A stretch of 64,000 nt of DNA. Origin: Reinekea thalattae. Lineage in GTDB: Bacteria; Pseudomonadota; Gammaproteobacteria; Pseudomonadales; Natronospirillaceae. Location of the stretch: the NCBI RefSeq assembly GCF_008041945.1, contig NZ_VKAD01000001.1, positions 806,001-870,000 of the forward strand, read 5' to 3'. The notes below the pieces were generated by a model, which saw nothing but the letters and a program-made list of their open reading frames with translations, was not told the origin of the DNA and made no database searches. This document shows, one piece after another, positions 1 through 8,801 of this stretch. Each line of letters begins with the position of its first letter. The stretch's first letter is position 1. Both the position numbers and the translations under genes were made by a program.

Positions 1-570
1 GAGGCTAGAAAATACGTTGTCATTCAGGCGGCAACCTACTCGGTACTGATGATATTTTTAACCAACTCTTCGATGATCTATATCGAAAACTACGGCCTAA
101 GCGAAACACTCTTTTCTAGTCTTTTTATTCTTAATACCGCTGCGGGCATTATTGTTAACCGACTAAATTCCTTTTTATTAAATCGCTACTCCCCCGAAAA
201 ACTATTGTCGGCTTTTGTCAGCCTGCAAGTTGTTGGTCTTTTAATACTGTTGACTGGGCAACTGGTCATGCCAGAAAACTGGCTGATTGTTGTGCTCGGC
301 TTTGTTATCGCCATGGCTTCATTGGGCGGCATACTTGGCAATTCTAACGCTTGCTTTATGTCGTTTTTCTCAAGCAATACCGGAGTCGCCTCTTCTTACC
401 TTGGTGCTACTCAATCGATTGCCAGTGCCGTCATTGCTGCGCTTTCAACCTTGCTTATTACTTTCGGGCTGGGTGCATTAGCACTGCTCATGCTTGGGCT
501 TAGCGTGACTGCGTTACTGGTTTCTGCCAAGGCCAACCAACAAGCTCAACCTAACCAAGGCGCTGCCTAG
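1..570 (+). CDS. MFS drug-resistance transporter, Bcr/CflA type (3' part)
   Basis: This is the C-terminal part of a 12-helix major facilitator protein; the reading frame is open from the first base, so the start lies outside the window. About 189 residues remain, with roughly five hydrophobic helices. The segment around MIYIENYGLSE resembles the loop seen in Bcr/CflA-type efflux proteins, which export bicyclomycin, chloramphenicol and similar compounds in exchange for protons. It ends in a short hydrophilic tail rich in Gln and Ala. The gene stops 147 bases before the RND efflux operon, so the two drug-export loci are neighbours and could share a regulator outside the window. The family call is good; the substrate cannot be told. 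Confidence 0.75.
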   Translation, partial: EARKYVVIQAATYSVLMIFLTNSSMIYIENYGLSETLFSSLFILNTAAGIIVNRLNSFLLNRYSPEKLLSAFVSLQVVGLLILLTGQLVMPENWLIVVLGFVIAMASLGGILGNSNACFMSFFSSNTGVASSYLGATQSIASAVIAALSTLLITFGLGALALLMLGLSVTALLVSAKANQQAQPNQGAA

Positions 571-669
571 TTATTAGCTTAGGCAAACACTAATCATCCA
601 GATAAAAGACGATTTGTTATTTAACCTAGGGTTACTTGAAAACATCCTTAACCAATACTTAACTCAATA

Positions 670-686
670 TTTGCTAACTTAGCAAA
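670..686. promoter_or_regulatory. 17-bp perfect palindrome, candidate operator of the RND operon
   Basis: TTTGCTAA-C-TTAGCAAA is a perfect inverted repeat, 31 bases before the adaptor start codon. A TATAAA sequence at 701-706 could be a -10 element, with a weak TTAGCA -35 lying inside the palindrome at 679-684. A repressor bound here would block that promoter. RND pumps are usually controlled by a TetR- or MarR-type repressor, but no such gene is inside the window. Confidence 0.5.
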
Positions 687-717
687 AACTGCACCGTTGA
701 TATAAATAGGGTTTACT

Positions 718-1893
718 ATGATCTTGACTAAACTAGCGAAATACGGCTCTTGCCTACTGCTTCCGTTTTTATTACTTAGCTGTAATGCGCCACCAGAACT
801 TGAACGCCCACCAATACCGGTGCACGTTGATACACTCACTTTATCGCCTTCGCTGCTGCGCTTAACCAAGGAGCTTCCAGGACGCATATCGGCGTTAAAA
901 GAAGCCGAAGTGCGGCCTCAAGTTACCGGCATTGTCACTGCGCGTTTATTTGAAGAAGGCAGCTTTGTAAACCGTGGCGATGTGCTTTATACAATCGACC
1001 CGATGAGCTACCAAGCAACGGTCAACAGTGCCCGCGCTCAATTAGAAAAGGCCAAGGCTAACGAAAGCACCGCAAAAAAATTGGTAGAACGCTATCAGGC
1101 TTTATTAACCAACAAGCTAACCAGCCAAGAGCTTTATGATGATGCGGTTTCTGCTTACCAACAGGCCAAAGCAGAAGTTGCCATTTACCAAGCAGCGCTG
1201 GATAACGCCAACATTGAGCTTTCATACACTGAAATTAAAGCGCCAATATCTGGCACGATTGGCTTATCAGAGGTTTCTGAAGGTTCGTTAGTAAGTTCTG
1301 GCCAAGCGTCTTACATGACAACCATTACCCAATCTGATCAGGTTTATATCGACATGCAGCAGTCGTCTCTGTCGCTGTATAAACTGCGCCAAGAATATTC
1401 TGAGCCCGACGGTAACAAAGACATTCAAATCCCGGTCGACGTAGCCTTAGAAGATGGCACCCTTTACGATAAACAGGGTTACCTGACCTTTTCTGACACT
1501 CACGTCAGTGACTCAACAGGCAGTGTGACACTGCGTGCGCTAGTGCCTAACGACAATAAATTTTTACTCCCGGGTATGTTTGTACGCGCCACCATTTCTA
1601 TGCCAAACGAAAAAGAATACTTAGTGGTTCCTCAGTCTGCTGTTGTACGCAGTCAATCTGGTGAACCCTCGGTGTTTATTGTTAATGATGACAACGTAAC
1701 AGAAAAAAAATCGGTCGTTCTTGGCGCAGAAGTCGACACTGGCTGGGTCGTTGAACAGGGACTTAATTTCGGTGATAACGTGGTTATTACTAACTTAAAC
1801 CAAATGAAAAATGACCTAAACGTTATTATCGATTCAAAGACCGATAATAACGGTGACGTTGCCTACAGCGTGCAACCAACCACTCACAATTAG
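718..1893 (+). CDS. RND efflux periplasmic adaptor (AcrA/MexA-type lipoprotein)
   Basis: Membrane fusion protein that links an inner-membrane RND pump to an outer-membrane channel. The N-terminus is a lipoprotein signal with lipobox LLSC and the lipidated Cys at residue 22. The order is typical: a split lipoyl/barrel-sandwich region (residues about 60-90 and 170-205), an alpha-helical hairpin between them (about 95-165), then the beta-barrel and membrane-proximal domains, ending with a Thr/Asn-rich tail. At 391 aa it has the normal family length. It lies 10 bases upstream of the pump gene and surely shares its mRNA. No outer-membrane channel gene follows, so a TolC/OprM partner must be encoded elsewhere. 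The true substrate is unknown. Confidence 0.93.
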   Translation: MILTKLAKYGSCLLLPFLLLSCNAPPELERPPIPVHVDTLTLSPSLLRLTKELPGRISALKEAEVRPQVTGIVTARLFEEGSFVNRGDVLYTIDPMSYQATVNSARAQLEKAKANESTAKKLVERYQALLTNKLTSQELYDDAVSAYQQAKAEVAIYQAALDNANIELSYTEIKAPISGTIGLSEVSEGSLVSSGQASYMTTITQSDQVYIDMQQSSLSLYKLRQEYSEPDGNKDIQIPVDVALEDGTLYDKQGYLTFSDTHVSDSTGSVTLRALVPNDNKFLLPGMFVRATISMPNEKEYLVVPQSAVVRSQSGEPSVFIVNDDNVTEKKSVVLGAEVDTGWVVEQGLNFGDNVVITNLNQMKNDLNVIIDSKTDNNGDVAYSVQPTTHN

Positions 1894-1903
1894 GGGTTAA
1901 CTG

Positions 1904-4900
1904 ATGTCTCGTTTTTTTATTGATAGACCCATTTTTGCCTGGGTAATCGCTATCGTTATCATGCTTGCAGGCATAACGTCTATTATGACCTTGCCGGTTG
2001 CTCAATACCCAACCATTGCACCGCCATCAATCCAGATTAGCGCTTCTTATCCGGGGGCTTCGGCTAAAACCATTGAAGACAGTGTGACTCAAGTAATCGA
2101 GCAAAGCATGACTGGGCTTGATAACTTGCTTTATATGTCGTCAACCAGTGACTCCTCTGGCAGCGCATCCATTACCCTAACCTTCAGTGCTGATACCGAT
2201 CCAGACATTGCTCAGGTTCAGGTTCAAAACAATTTGCAACAGGCCACCAGCCGACTTCCGGCTGCGGTTCAGAGCCAAGGTACAACGGTTAAGAAAAGCA
2301 GCTCAGGCTTTATGTCGGTGACGAACTTTTATTCACCTGACGGTACTATGGGTGCTGCCGATATTCACGATTACGTTAATTCGAATATCAAAGATATTAT
2401 CAGCCGAGTTACAGGTGTCGGCGAAGCGACAGTATTTGGACCATCTTATGCAATGCGTATTTGGCTCGATCCAGTAAAGCTTAGCGGCTACTCACTGACG
2501 CCTTCCGATATTTCAGCAGCGCTTGAGGAACAAAATAGCCAAGTCACGGTTGGTCAATTAGGCGGTACGCCAGCAACCGATACGCAACTCATTAATGCGC
2601 CGATAACCGCCCAGAGCCTTTTAACCACCACAACAGAATTCGAAAATATTCTTATTAAAGTGGATGAAAGCGGCTCTCAAATTCGCCTCAAAGATATCGC
2701 ACGAGTCGAATTAGGCAGTGAAGACTCCAGCCTTATTCCAGCCTACAACGGTTACGAAGCCTCTGGTATTGCCGTCACCCTTGCTTCTGGTGCGAACTCG
2801 CTGGATACACAAACGGCGGTCGATGAAAAACTCGCCGAGTTGTCTAAAAGCTTCCCCGAAGGCTTGGTCATGGCCAAAGCTACCGATACCAATAACTTTA
2901 TTCGACTGTCTATTCATGAAGTAGTGAAGACATTATTCGAAGCCATTGTGTTGGTATTTTTTGTCATGCTGCTCTTTTTACAAAACTTTAGAGCAACGCT
3001 GATTCCAACCATTGCGGTTCCGGTTGTTTTGTTAGGTACCTTTGCGATTATGGCCGCGCTTGGTTTTACCATTAATACGCTGACCATGTTCGGCATGGTA
3101 TTAGCCATCGGCTTACTAGTTGATGATGCTATTGTGGTGGTCGAAAACGTTGAACGTATCATGCGTGAAGAGCAGCTCTCTGCGTTAGAGGCGACAAAAA
3201 AATCGATGAGCCAAATAAGCAGCGCCTTAATCGGCATTGCCATGGTGCTTTCTGTTGTGTTTATCCCGATGGCCTTTATGTCTGGCTCAACTGGTGCTAT
3301 TTATCGCCAATTTTCACTCACTATTGTCTCCGCCATGCTGCTCTCTGTATTGGTGGCCTTAGTCCTTACGCCGGTACTGTGTGCAACACTGTTAAAGCCT
3401 ATCGATCACGATGCAAACTCGGGTATTTTTGGGCTGTTTAACCGCTTATTTAATCGCTCATTAACCGGCTATCGCTCATCCATTAAGCACGTACTAAAAC
3501 GCCCACTACGCTTTGGTTTAATTTACATCGCGCTACTCGGCGGCTGTGCTTATATCTACTCTTCATTGCCTAGTTCCTTTTTACCTAATGAGGATCAGGG
3601 CGACTTTTTAGTTATGGCTACATTGCCAAATGGCTCCACGCTACGAGAAACCGCCGATGTCATGAAGGACGTTAGCGCCTATTTCCAAGAGTATGAAGCC
3701 GACAACGTCAGCGCTGCATTTACCGCTTCTGGGTTCAGCTTTTCTGGCAAAGGGCAAAATGCGGCCATGGGTTTTATCGGCCTAAAAGATTGGTCTGAAC
3801 GAACCGGCGAAGGTCAGGACGTTGACTCCATTATTCAACGTACCATGATTCATTTTTCAAGCTATAAAAAAGCCTCCGTGTTCGCCTTTAACAGCCCTCC
3901 AATACGAGAGCTTGGAACCTCAACAGGCTTCGATTTTTATTTAGAAGACGTTGGCAACTTAAGCCACGATGAACTGATCGCACTGCGTAATCAGCTTATT
4001 GGCCAGATGTCCCAAAGCCCGGTATTGCAAAAGGTTCGACCTAACGGCCTAGAAGACAGCGCTCAGCTGTATTTGGATATCGATTACGAAAAAGCCAAAG
4101 TACTCGGCATAGAAATTAGCGATATCAATAACACCCTTTCAATTGCCTGGGGCTCATCCTATGTAAATGATTTCATTGATCGTGGCCGTTCTAAAAAGGT
4201 GTACTTACAAGCAGACGCCGAATACCGAATGACGCCAGAAGATATCGACCTATGGTATGTGCGCAACAATCAGGGCGAAATGGTGCCCTTCTCAGCATTT
4301 ACCACCTCTTACTGGGCACAGGGTTCGCCGCAGTTGATCCGCTTTAATGGTAATTCTGCCGTTGAGATTGTTGGTGAAGCTGCCGACGGTTACAGCACCG
4401 GTGACGCCATGAATGAAATTACTCGTATCGCGGCCGAGCTTTCTAATGATATACAGGTCAGTTGGACAGGCATGTCTTATCAGGAGCTGCAATCGCAAGG
4501 CCAAGCGCCGATTCTTTACAGCGTTTCCCTGCTGATGGTGTTTTTATGCTTAGCAGCCTTATATGAAAGCTGGAGCATTCCAATATCGATTATCTTAGTG
4601 GTACCGCTCGGCGTATTAGGAGCACTTGCCGCCATTCTGCTCAGAGGCATGGAAAACGACATCTACTTCCAAGTCGGCCTGTTAACTACCATTGGTCTGT
4701 CTGCTAAAAATGCGATCTTGATTGTTGAGTTCGCCAAAGAGCTGTACGACAAGGGTATCGATCTTGTTGATGCCACCATACAGGCCTGTGAAATGCGACT
4801 TCGCCCCATTATCATGACCTCGTTCGCCTTTATTCTTGGTGTCACACCTATGGTTATTAGTACCGGCGCAGGCGCCAACGCACGTAACGCCTTAGGCACC

Positions 4901-5023
4901 TCGGTTATGGGCGGGATGATCGCAGCAACGATCTTAGTGGTTTATTTTGCGCCGCTGTTTTTTGTCATGATCGTCAAGCTAGCTCGCCGCGGCAACAATA
5001 AAGAAAGCGCTAACGCGAACTAG
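1904..5023 (+). CDS. RND multidrug efflux pump, AcrB/MexB family (HAE1)
   Basis: Proton-driven trimeric exporter of the inner membrane. The 1039-aa length, N-terminal transmembrane helix, two large periplasmic loops and two six-helix blocks match AcrB. The proton-relay residues are present: the Asp pair in [18 protein letters not shown] (about residues 404-421) and the Lys in [14 protein letters not shown] (about 929-942). The segment [20 protein letters not shown] near residue 36 is a hallmark of the HAE1 hydrophobe/amphiphile group. It follows the adaptor gene by 10 bases. It most likely exports hydrophobic drugs, dyes or detergents; the exact substrates cannot be read from the sequence. 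Confidence 0.95.
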   Translation: MSRFFIDRPIFAWVIAIVIMLAGITSIMTLPVAQYPTIAPPSIQISASYPGASAKTIEDSVTQVIEQSMTGLDNLLYMSSTSDSSGSASITLTFSADTDPDIAQVQVQNNLQQATSRLPAAVQSQGTTVKKSSSGFMSVTNFYSPDGTMGAADIHDYVNSNIKDIISRVTGVGEATVFGPSYAMRIWLDPVKLSGYSLTPSDISAALEEQNSQVTVGQLGGTPATDTQLINAPITAQSLLTTTTEFENILIKVDESGSQIRLKDIARVELGSEDSSLIPAYNGYEASGIAVTLASGANSLDTQTAVDEKLAELSKSFPEGLVMAKATDTNNFIRLSIHEVVKTLFEAIVLVFFVMLLFLQNFRATLIPTIAVPVVLLGTFAIMAALGFTINTLTMFGMVLAIGLLVDDAIVVVENVERIMREEQLSALEATKKSMSQISSALIGIAMVLSVVFIPMAFMSGSTGAIYRQFSLTIVSAMLLSVLVALVLTPVLCATLLKPIDHDANSGIFGLFNRLFNRSLTGYRSSIKHVLKRPLRFGLIYIALLGGCAYIYSSLPSSFLPNEDQGDFLVMATLPNGSTLRETADVMKDVSAYFQEYEADNVSAAFTASGFSFSGKGQNAAMGFIGLKDWSERTGEGQDVDSIIQRTMIHFSSYKKASVFAFNSPPIRELGTSTGFDFYLEDVGNLSHDELIALRNQLIGQMSQSPVLQKVRPNGLEDSAQLYLDIDYEKAKVLGIEISDINNTLSIAWGSSYVNDFIDRGRSKKVYLQADAEYRMTPEDIDLWYVRNNQGEMVPFSAFTTSYWAQGSPQLIRFNGNSAVEIVGEAADGYSTGDAMNEITRIAAELSNDIQVSWTGMSYQELQSQGQAPILYSVSLLMVFLCLAALYESWSIPISIILVVPLGVLGALAAILLRGMENDIYFQVGLLTTIGLSAKNAILIVEFAKELYDKGIDLVDATIQACEMRLRPIIMTSFAFILGVTPMVISTGAGANARNALGTSVMGGMIAATILVVYFAPLFFVMIVKLARRGNNKESANAN

Positions 5024-5061
5024 TTTTAGCCTAGCTTTATTAAAACTGCCCTCTACCCGAC

Positions 5062-5085
5062 TGGCGCTCCAAAAATGGAGCGCCA
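5062..5085 (+). repeat. 9-bp-arm hairpin without T-run after the RND operon
   Basis: TGGCGCTCC and GGAGCGCCA form perfect 9-base arms around a 6-base AAAAAT loop, 39 bases after the pump stop codon. No T-run follows, so it is more likely an mRNA 3'-end stabiliser or a weak terminator than a classic intrinsic terminator. Confidence 0.5.
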
Positions 5086-5272
5086 ATGTGTTCAGGGGTA
5101 ACAACAGGGTTAAATCACCTTAAAGTAAATAGCTTAATAACTTAGTAACTTAATAATTTAGCGCCTATAACCGCTGACGCTATTTGAATTGCAATTGCTT
5201 AGTAGATAAGTTCGACTTCAACCTAAAGAATATAAATCCAAAAAAATAAACCTAAAAGCTAGTAAGTCATAT

Positions 5273-5304
5273 AAAAAAAGCCAAGCTCGTTGCTTGGCTT
5301 TTTT
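5273..5304. terminator. bidirectional intrinsic terminator
   Basis: GCCAAGC (5280-5286) and GCTTGGC (5292-5298) are perfect arms around a 5-base loop, flanked by A7 on the left and T6 on the right. It can therefore stop transcription from both the RND operon (plus strand) and the convergent lipoprotein gene (minus strand), whose stop codon is 27 bases away. Confidence 0.88.
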
Positions 5305-5330
5305 AGCAGTTATAACTCAGCATGGAAAAA

Positions 5331-5885
5331 TTAACTGCCTGCTGAGGCGACTAGCTTTCTATTAAACTCTTTCACTTTATCCGAAAAAATAGAAGGCTGA
5401 TAAAGCACTGTGTCTGGCTCGCCTTCTGCCTGAATAGTAATTTTAAAAACAAAGTTGGTACTACCCTGCTCATAAAGCCAAGGCGTTTCATCTTCATTAA
5501 TTGCAACACCGCTGGTATTAGCGCGCCATATACCATTATTCAAAGACGCTGCGTTATCTTCTACCATCACTTTGCTTACATCACCCGGTGCAACCTGCTC
5601 GACTAACACGCGCGTTAACGTCACCGGCTGTTTAGCAGCAAAAGCAAAGCCCCAAATTAATTCAGACTCTTTCGATGCCGTAACCGAAAAACCCGCAGCG
5701 CGAACCTTGTAGGTTTCGTTCTCGGCAGGAATCGGCCCATTCACTGTTACCGGTAAAGCAATCTCTTGCCCTTCGGCAAGGTTGAATGTTTTATTGGTCA
5801 CAAGTTGGCCAGCATAAAAACTTGGCGTGGTACAACTCACAGCCATAACAACAAGCATCAACAATACAATTCGATGAATCATCAT
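5331..5885 (-). CDS. uncharacterised lipoprotein, 184 aa
   Basis: I do not recognise a family. The N-terminus is a clear lipoprotein signal: two Met, Arg, a hydrophobic stretch and a lipobox ending AVSC at about residue 18, followed by Thr-Thr-Pro, which suggests export to the outer membrane or periplasm. The mature part is about 165 residues, looks mostly beta-rich, has no further Cys and ends in a short helical tail. An AAGGA sequence lies just upstream of two adjacent ATG codons (5885 and 5882); either could be the start. The gene is monocistronic, with the bidirectional terminator directly downstream. Confidence 0.75.
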   Translation of the reverse strand: MMIHRIVLLMLVVMAVSCTTPSFYAGQLVTNKTFNLAEGQEIALPVTVNGPIPAENETYKVRAAGFSVTASKESELIWGFAFAAKQPVTLTRVLVEQVAPGDVSKVMVEDNAASLNNGIWRANTSGVAINEDETPWLYEQGSTNFVFKITIQAEGEPDTVLYQPSIFSDKVKEFNRKLVASAGS

Positions 5886-6092
5886 ATTTTCCTTTTGGTG
5901 TCGAACCTATTTTAAAAATGGATAGCCTTCCTACACCAGATGCTACTTGTTATATGCGGTTTAAAGCAACCGCTTAGAGAGGTGTATTTATAAATGGTCG
6001 CATTTATAAATGCCCAAATAGCCAAGACCTCAAGCGGGTTTTAATTGGTTAAAAACCATAGCGCCCGCTGCAAAATTATACTGGCTGGTCAG

Positions 6093-6491
6093 CTAGGCTC
6101 TGCAAGCAACGGCTTCGATTTCAATCAACAGCTCTGGAGCGGCCAATGAGCTAACGCCGACGCCGGTTAATGCAGGCTTTGAGCTTTCTAAGTATTCTTT
6201 GAGTACTGGCCCTAGCTCGGCCATATATTCGCTGACCTCACCGCGCACGTATATGCGCACTTGCAAAAGATGATTCAAGCTTGACCCTGCTGCTTCTAAT
6301 GCAAGCTTAAGGTTCTCAAATGCGGCTCGAGCTTGGCCTGCTATGCTGTTTGCGGAAATTTCATGCTCGACACTCCAATCGACCTGACCAGATACAAAAA
6401 CCAACCCATGCTCGGTTGAAATCGTTGCCTGAGACATACCATTGGGTGTTGCATCATAAAGGGTTTTTGGGTTTACAGTGATTATTGTCAT
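6093..6491 (-). CDS. Rid (YjgF/YER057c) family protein, non-canonical
   Basis: At 132 aa this is a trimeric Rid-fold protein, recognisable from GLVFVSGQVDWS (about residues 29-40), the helix AFENLKLALEAAGSSLNHL and the C-terminal LLIEIEAVA strand. RidA hydrolyses reactive enamine/imine intermediates such as 2-aminoacrylate. In RidA the catalytic Arg sits in the PARSCVEV-like strand; here that strand reads KPALTGVGVSS with no Arg. This points to one of the Rid subfamilies that are not classical imine deaminases. It lies 87 bases downstream of a LysR gene on the same strand, with a 25-bp palindrome between them, so the LysR protein may regulate it. Confidence 0.88.
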   Translation of the reverse strand: MTIITVNPKTLYDATPNGMSQATISTEHGLVFVSGQVDWSVEHEISANSIAGQARAAFENLKLALEAAGSSLNHLLQVRIYVRGEVSEYMAELGPVLKEYLESSKPALTGVGVSSLAAPELLIEIEAVACRA

Positions 6492-6557
6492 GTACGTTAA
6501 GCTCTAAAAAAATGGAGCAATTACTTTAGAGTTTACCCGCCAGCAGGACTACCAACT

Positions 6558-6582
6558 GTAGGTTGTAGCTGCTACAACCTAC
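6558..6582. promoter_or_regulatory. 25-bp perfect palindrome between LysR and Rid genes
   Basis: GTAGGTTGTAGC (6558-6569), a central T, then GCTACAACCTAC (6571-6582) form a perfect inverted repeat. It overlaps the stop codon of the LysR gene and lies 67 bases before the Rid gene start. No T-run follows on the minus strand, which speaks against a terminator. The half-site TACAACCTA recurs at 7548-7556, upstream of the LysR gene itself, which suggests a binding site for that LysR protein. Confidence 0.5.
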
Positions 6583-7478
6583 TGAGCCACTTCATCATTC
6601 ACAATATCTATGATGGTGTTTCTGATGTGCGCAAACACAGGGTCTTCGGCCTGACTTGGGTGATAGGCTAATACAGATTGGAAGCCCGGCGGTGAGCTTT
6701 CTAATTGCAATTCAATAAGGCCGCTCTCCGGCAATAGCCTAGAGGGTAAAAATGCCAAATAATTGGTCTGCTTAACGATTTCTTTGGTCATCGAAAAGCT
6801 CGACGATGATACCGCGACCTCGCGCTCATAGCCTTTTCGGCGCAACCAATCATCCGCAGAACCTTTAAAGGCTGGCACGCTCGGGTTGGTTACCACAAAG
6901 GCATGTTGGGTTAAATCTACCAAGCTAACAGGCGATGTCTGAAACAGCTTTTCATTTGATGTAACACATCGATACTGCTCAACAAACAAATCGTCTGTTA
7001 GCAGGCCATCAGGAACATAACCTTGTGAGGTTAAGGCTAAATCTATTTCCCCGGCACTGAACTTACGCACCAGCTCGGACGATTCGATATTAATTAAGAT
7101 CAACTTAATGCCCGGCGCACTGACCGATAACTTGGCAATCAACTTGGTTACAACCACCTGTTGTAGAAAATCGGTAGCGGATATGGTGATAACCTTTTCA
7201 ACCAATTGAGGGTCGGCATCTACCGGCAAAGGTATTTGGACAATGCTATCAAGCGCCGCCTCTACAAATGGAAATATCTTTTTAGCGTAGGGAGTTGGCA
7301 CAACGCCATGCCCAGACTTTACAAATAGCTGATCGCAAAATTCTAGCCGCATTTTTTTCAGCTTTACGCTGAGTGCTTGCTGCGATGTATTTAACTTTTC
7401 ACTTGCGGCGGTAATATTTTTTAACTTGTAGATTTGTCTAAAGGCTTTTAAATGGTGAAGTTCAATATTGTCTAGCAT
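6579..7478 (-). CDS. LysR-family transcriptional regulator
   Basis: A 299-aa protein with an N-terminal winged helix-turn-helix (about residues 5-65; the recognition part includes LNTSQQALSVKLKKM) and a C-terminal periplasmic-binding-protein-like effector domain (about 95-290). It starts MLDNIELHHLKAFRQIYKLK, a typical LysR opening. The Rid gene follows on the same strand and is its most likely target or operon partner. The HTH is a little unusual in its high Lys content. The inducer is unknown. A repeated TACAACCTA half-site, before this gene and in the palindrome at its 3' end, could be its operator. Confidence 0.92.
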   Translation of the reverse strand: MLDNIELHHLKAFRQIYKLKNITAASEKLNTSQQALSVKLKKMRLEFCDQLFVKSGHGVVPTPYAKKIFPFVEAALDSIVQIPLPVDADPQLVEKVITISATDFLQQVVVTKLIAKLSVSAPGIKLILINIESSELVRKFSAGEIDLALTSQGYVPDGLLTDDLFVEQYRCVTSNEKLFQTSPVSLVDLTQHAFVVTNPSVPAFKGSADDWLRRKGYEREVAVSSSSFSMTKEIVKQTNYLAFLPSRLLPESGLIELQLESSPPGFQSVLAYHPSQAEDPVFAHIRNTIIDIVNDEVAQ

Positions 7479-7547
7479 AAATACTTCCGTAATTTTTTAT
7501 TTATCTATTTAATACCGAACCTCAATAGCGTTTTTAGTTTTTCTAGA

Positions 7548-7556
7548 TACAACCTA
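7548..7556 (+). promoter_or_regulatory. TACAACCTA half-site upstream of the LysR gene
   Basis: This 9-mer is identical to the right half-site of the palindrome at 6558-6582. It lies 70 bases upstream of the LysR start codon, a usual position for an autoregulatory LysR site. It sits in the small imperfect dyad CTAG-N7-CTAG. It is a single half-site, so this remains tentative. Confidence 0.35.
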
Positions 7557-7621
7557 GCACTCAAGAATAAAATTTATTTTTTCTGAATTAGCTAGATTGC
7601 TTTGTTAAAGTGAGCGTATTG

Positions 7622-7641
7622 GTCAGCTTTGTAAAGCTGAT
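7622..7641 (-). repeat. hairpin after the DUF5677-like gene
   Basis: On the plus strand GTCAGCTTT and AAAGCTGAT form near-perfect arms around a tight loop, 13 bases past the stop codon of the DUF5677-like gene. No T-run follows on the minus strand, so it is a weak terminator at best. Confidence 0.4.
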
Positions 7642-7653
7642 CTATCAATTACC

Positions 7654-8541
7654 TTAAATATCGTCAACCATTTCATCATGCTCTTCAATGATTTTATTTA
7701 CGGGGGCCGCTGCAGTAATTATATCTAAAAGTAAATCATCTCGTTCGGCCTTTATGCAGCACCTAGCGACACATTCAGCAAAAAGGCCAACAACTAATGC
7801 AGACAAATATATTGCAAACGAAGCTTTTTCATCAAAGTAGGCAGATATGCTTTCTGTTTTTTCTTCAGATGGTAAAGACTCTCTATATAAAAGTTGATAT
7901 ATATCCTCAGATAGCGAGTGAGTAGAGTTTGATGCTGGGGCAAATATATGATGATAAGCACTTTCTAAGCCAATAGACCTAAACTTTTCCTGAGTACTAG
8001 GCCAACGAGGTATCGAGCCAGAAAATATCGATGGCATAGACTCTCTTATTATATCGACTATTTTAATTTTTAATTTCGCTGCAAAGACCTCTTCTTTTAA
8101 TTTATTTTCCTCAGCATACTCAAGCCATTTTTTTACATTGTTCTTTGAGTTCCTATGATAATCTTTGAGTAATGACTTGGCGTTATCATTATCTTTACCA
8201 GAAATCACATACATTAAATTGGCTGAAAATTCACATGAGGATCTAGACAATATCTCTGCTGTTGAATACGATTTAGTCCTTAAGCAATAAATAATATTCG
8301 TGTTTATTTCGTTGATATTATAAAGAATATAATCCATGTTCAGCTTCATAATAGTATATTTTATTTTCTCGTTTTCACCGGGTTTAAGCTTTTTAGAAAT
8401 GCCATATATCTGCTTCTGACAAGCATCAATAGGATCAATGTGATTTAAGTGCTTTTTCCAATTCTCTATATAAACCTTTAAACTCATACGAACTCTAAAA
8501 TCATAGTGGTATTCCTTACAAAAATCAGACACCTTACTCAT
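7654..8541 (-). CDS. AT-rich helical protein, DUF5677-like
   Basis: A 295-aa, mostly alpha-helical, soluble protein. The layout recalls DUF5677 proteins: a helix with repeated Tyr/Leu and an Arg-Ser-Ser-Cys-Glu segment (about residues 98-104), a KWLEYAEE helix (about 137-144), and a HIFAPASNSTHSLSED segment (about 200-215) in place of the usual S-x-x-HG stretch. This is a by-eye match and only moderate. DUF5677 proteins have no settled function; the fold looks HEPN-like, but I see no R-x4-6-H RNase motif. Codon use is strongly AT-biased, unlike the housekeeping neighbours, which suggests transfer. It lies 260 bases after druE in the same direction with its own possible promoter, so it may be cargo or an accessory defence gene. 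Confidence 0.6.
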   Translation of the reverse strand: MSKVSDFCKEYHYDFRVRMSLKVYIENWKKHLNHIDPIDACQKQIYGISKKLKPGENEKIKYTIMKLNMDYILYNINEINTNIIYCLRTKSYSTAEILSRSSCEFSANLMYVISGKDNDNAKSLLKDYHRNSKNNVKKWLEYAEENKLKEEVFAAKLKIKIVDIIRESMPSIFSGSIPRWPSTQEKFRSIGLESAYHHIFAPASNSTHSLSEDIYQLLYRESLPSEEKTESISAYFDEKASFAIYLSALVVGLFAECVARCCIKAERDDLLLDIITAAAPVNKIIEEHDEMVDDI

Positions 8542-8612
8542 GCGGAAATTGTCGCGTCATCTTAAAATTCAACAACGCCCAGCACATAGCTTTCGAAATG
8601 CCTTCTCTTGCT

Positions 8613-8618
8613 ATTATA
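8613..8618 (-). promoter_or_regulatory. candidate -10 element of the DUF5677-like gene
   Basis: The minus strand reads a perfect TATAAT here, 71 bases before the start codon at 8541. The -35 region is poor (no TTGACA-like hexamer at 16-18 bases). It suggests that this gene can be expressed apart from druHE. Confidence 0.35.
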
Positions 8619-8801
8619 AAGACGTCAATATAACCAAATAGACTAAATCTAATTTCATCAACCGACTAGTAGTTTTTTTTGCGTAGATCAACCCTACCTT
8701 AAATCGAGCAGAGAAGGATTCCATAACAGCATCACCCCGACAATTTCCCTTACCTGTCATGCCCCTAATTATATCCGAAGCTCGACTTTAATTTTAAAAC
8801 T

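Larger units (their letters stand above)
5024..5330. other. gene-free stretch between convergent genes
   Basis: This 307-base AT-rich gap lies between the RND pump gene and the convergent lipoprotein gene. It holds a GC-rich hairpin near its left end and a bidirectional terminator near its right end, both listed separately. I see no coding sequence or RNA gene between them. Confidence 0.7.

Noticed and set aside
2711-2924. overlapping frames on both strands inside the RND pump gene
   Set aside because: These are shadows of the pump reading frame, with no ribosome binding site and no recognisable protein pattern.
5062-5085. intrinsic terminator of the RND operon
   Set aside because: The stem is perfect but no T-run follows; the real terminator is at 5273-5304.
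7480-8800. attachment-site copy of the tRNA-Pro 3' end
   Set aside because: I looked for the GAGGATTTGAACCTCTGA-type segment at the far edge of the block and found none.
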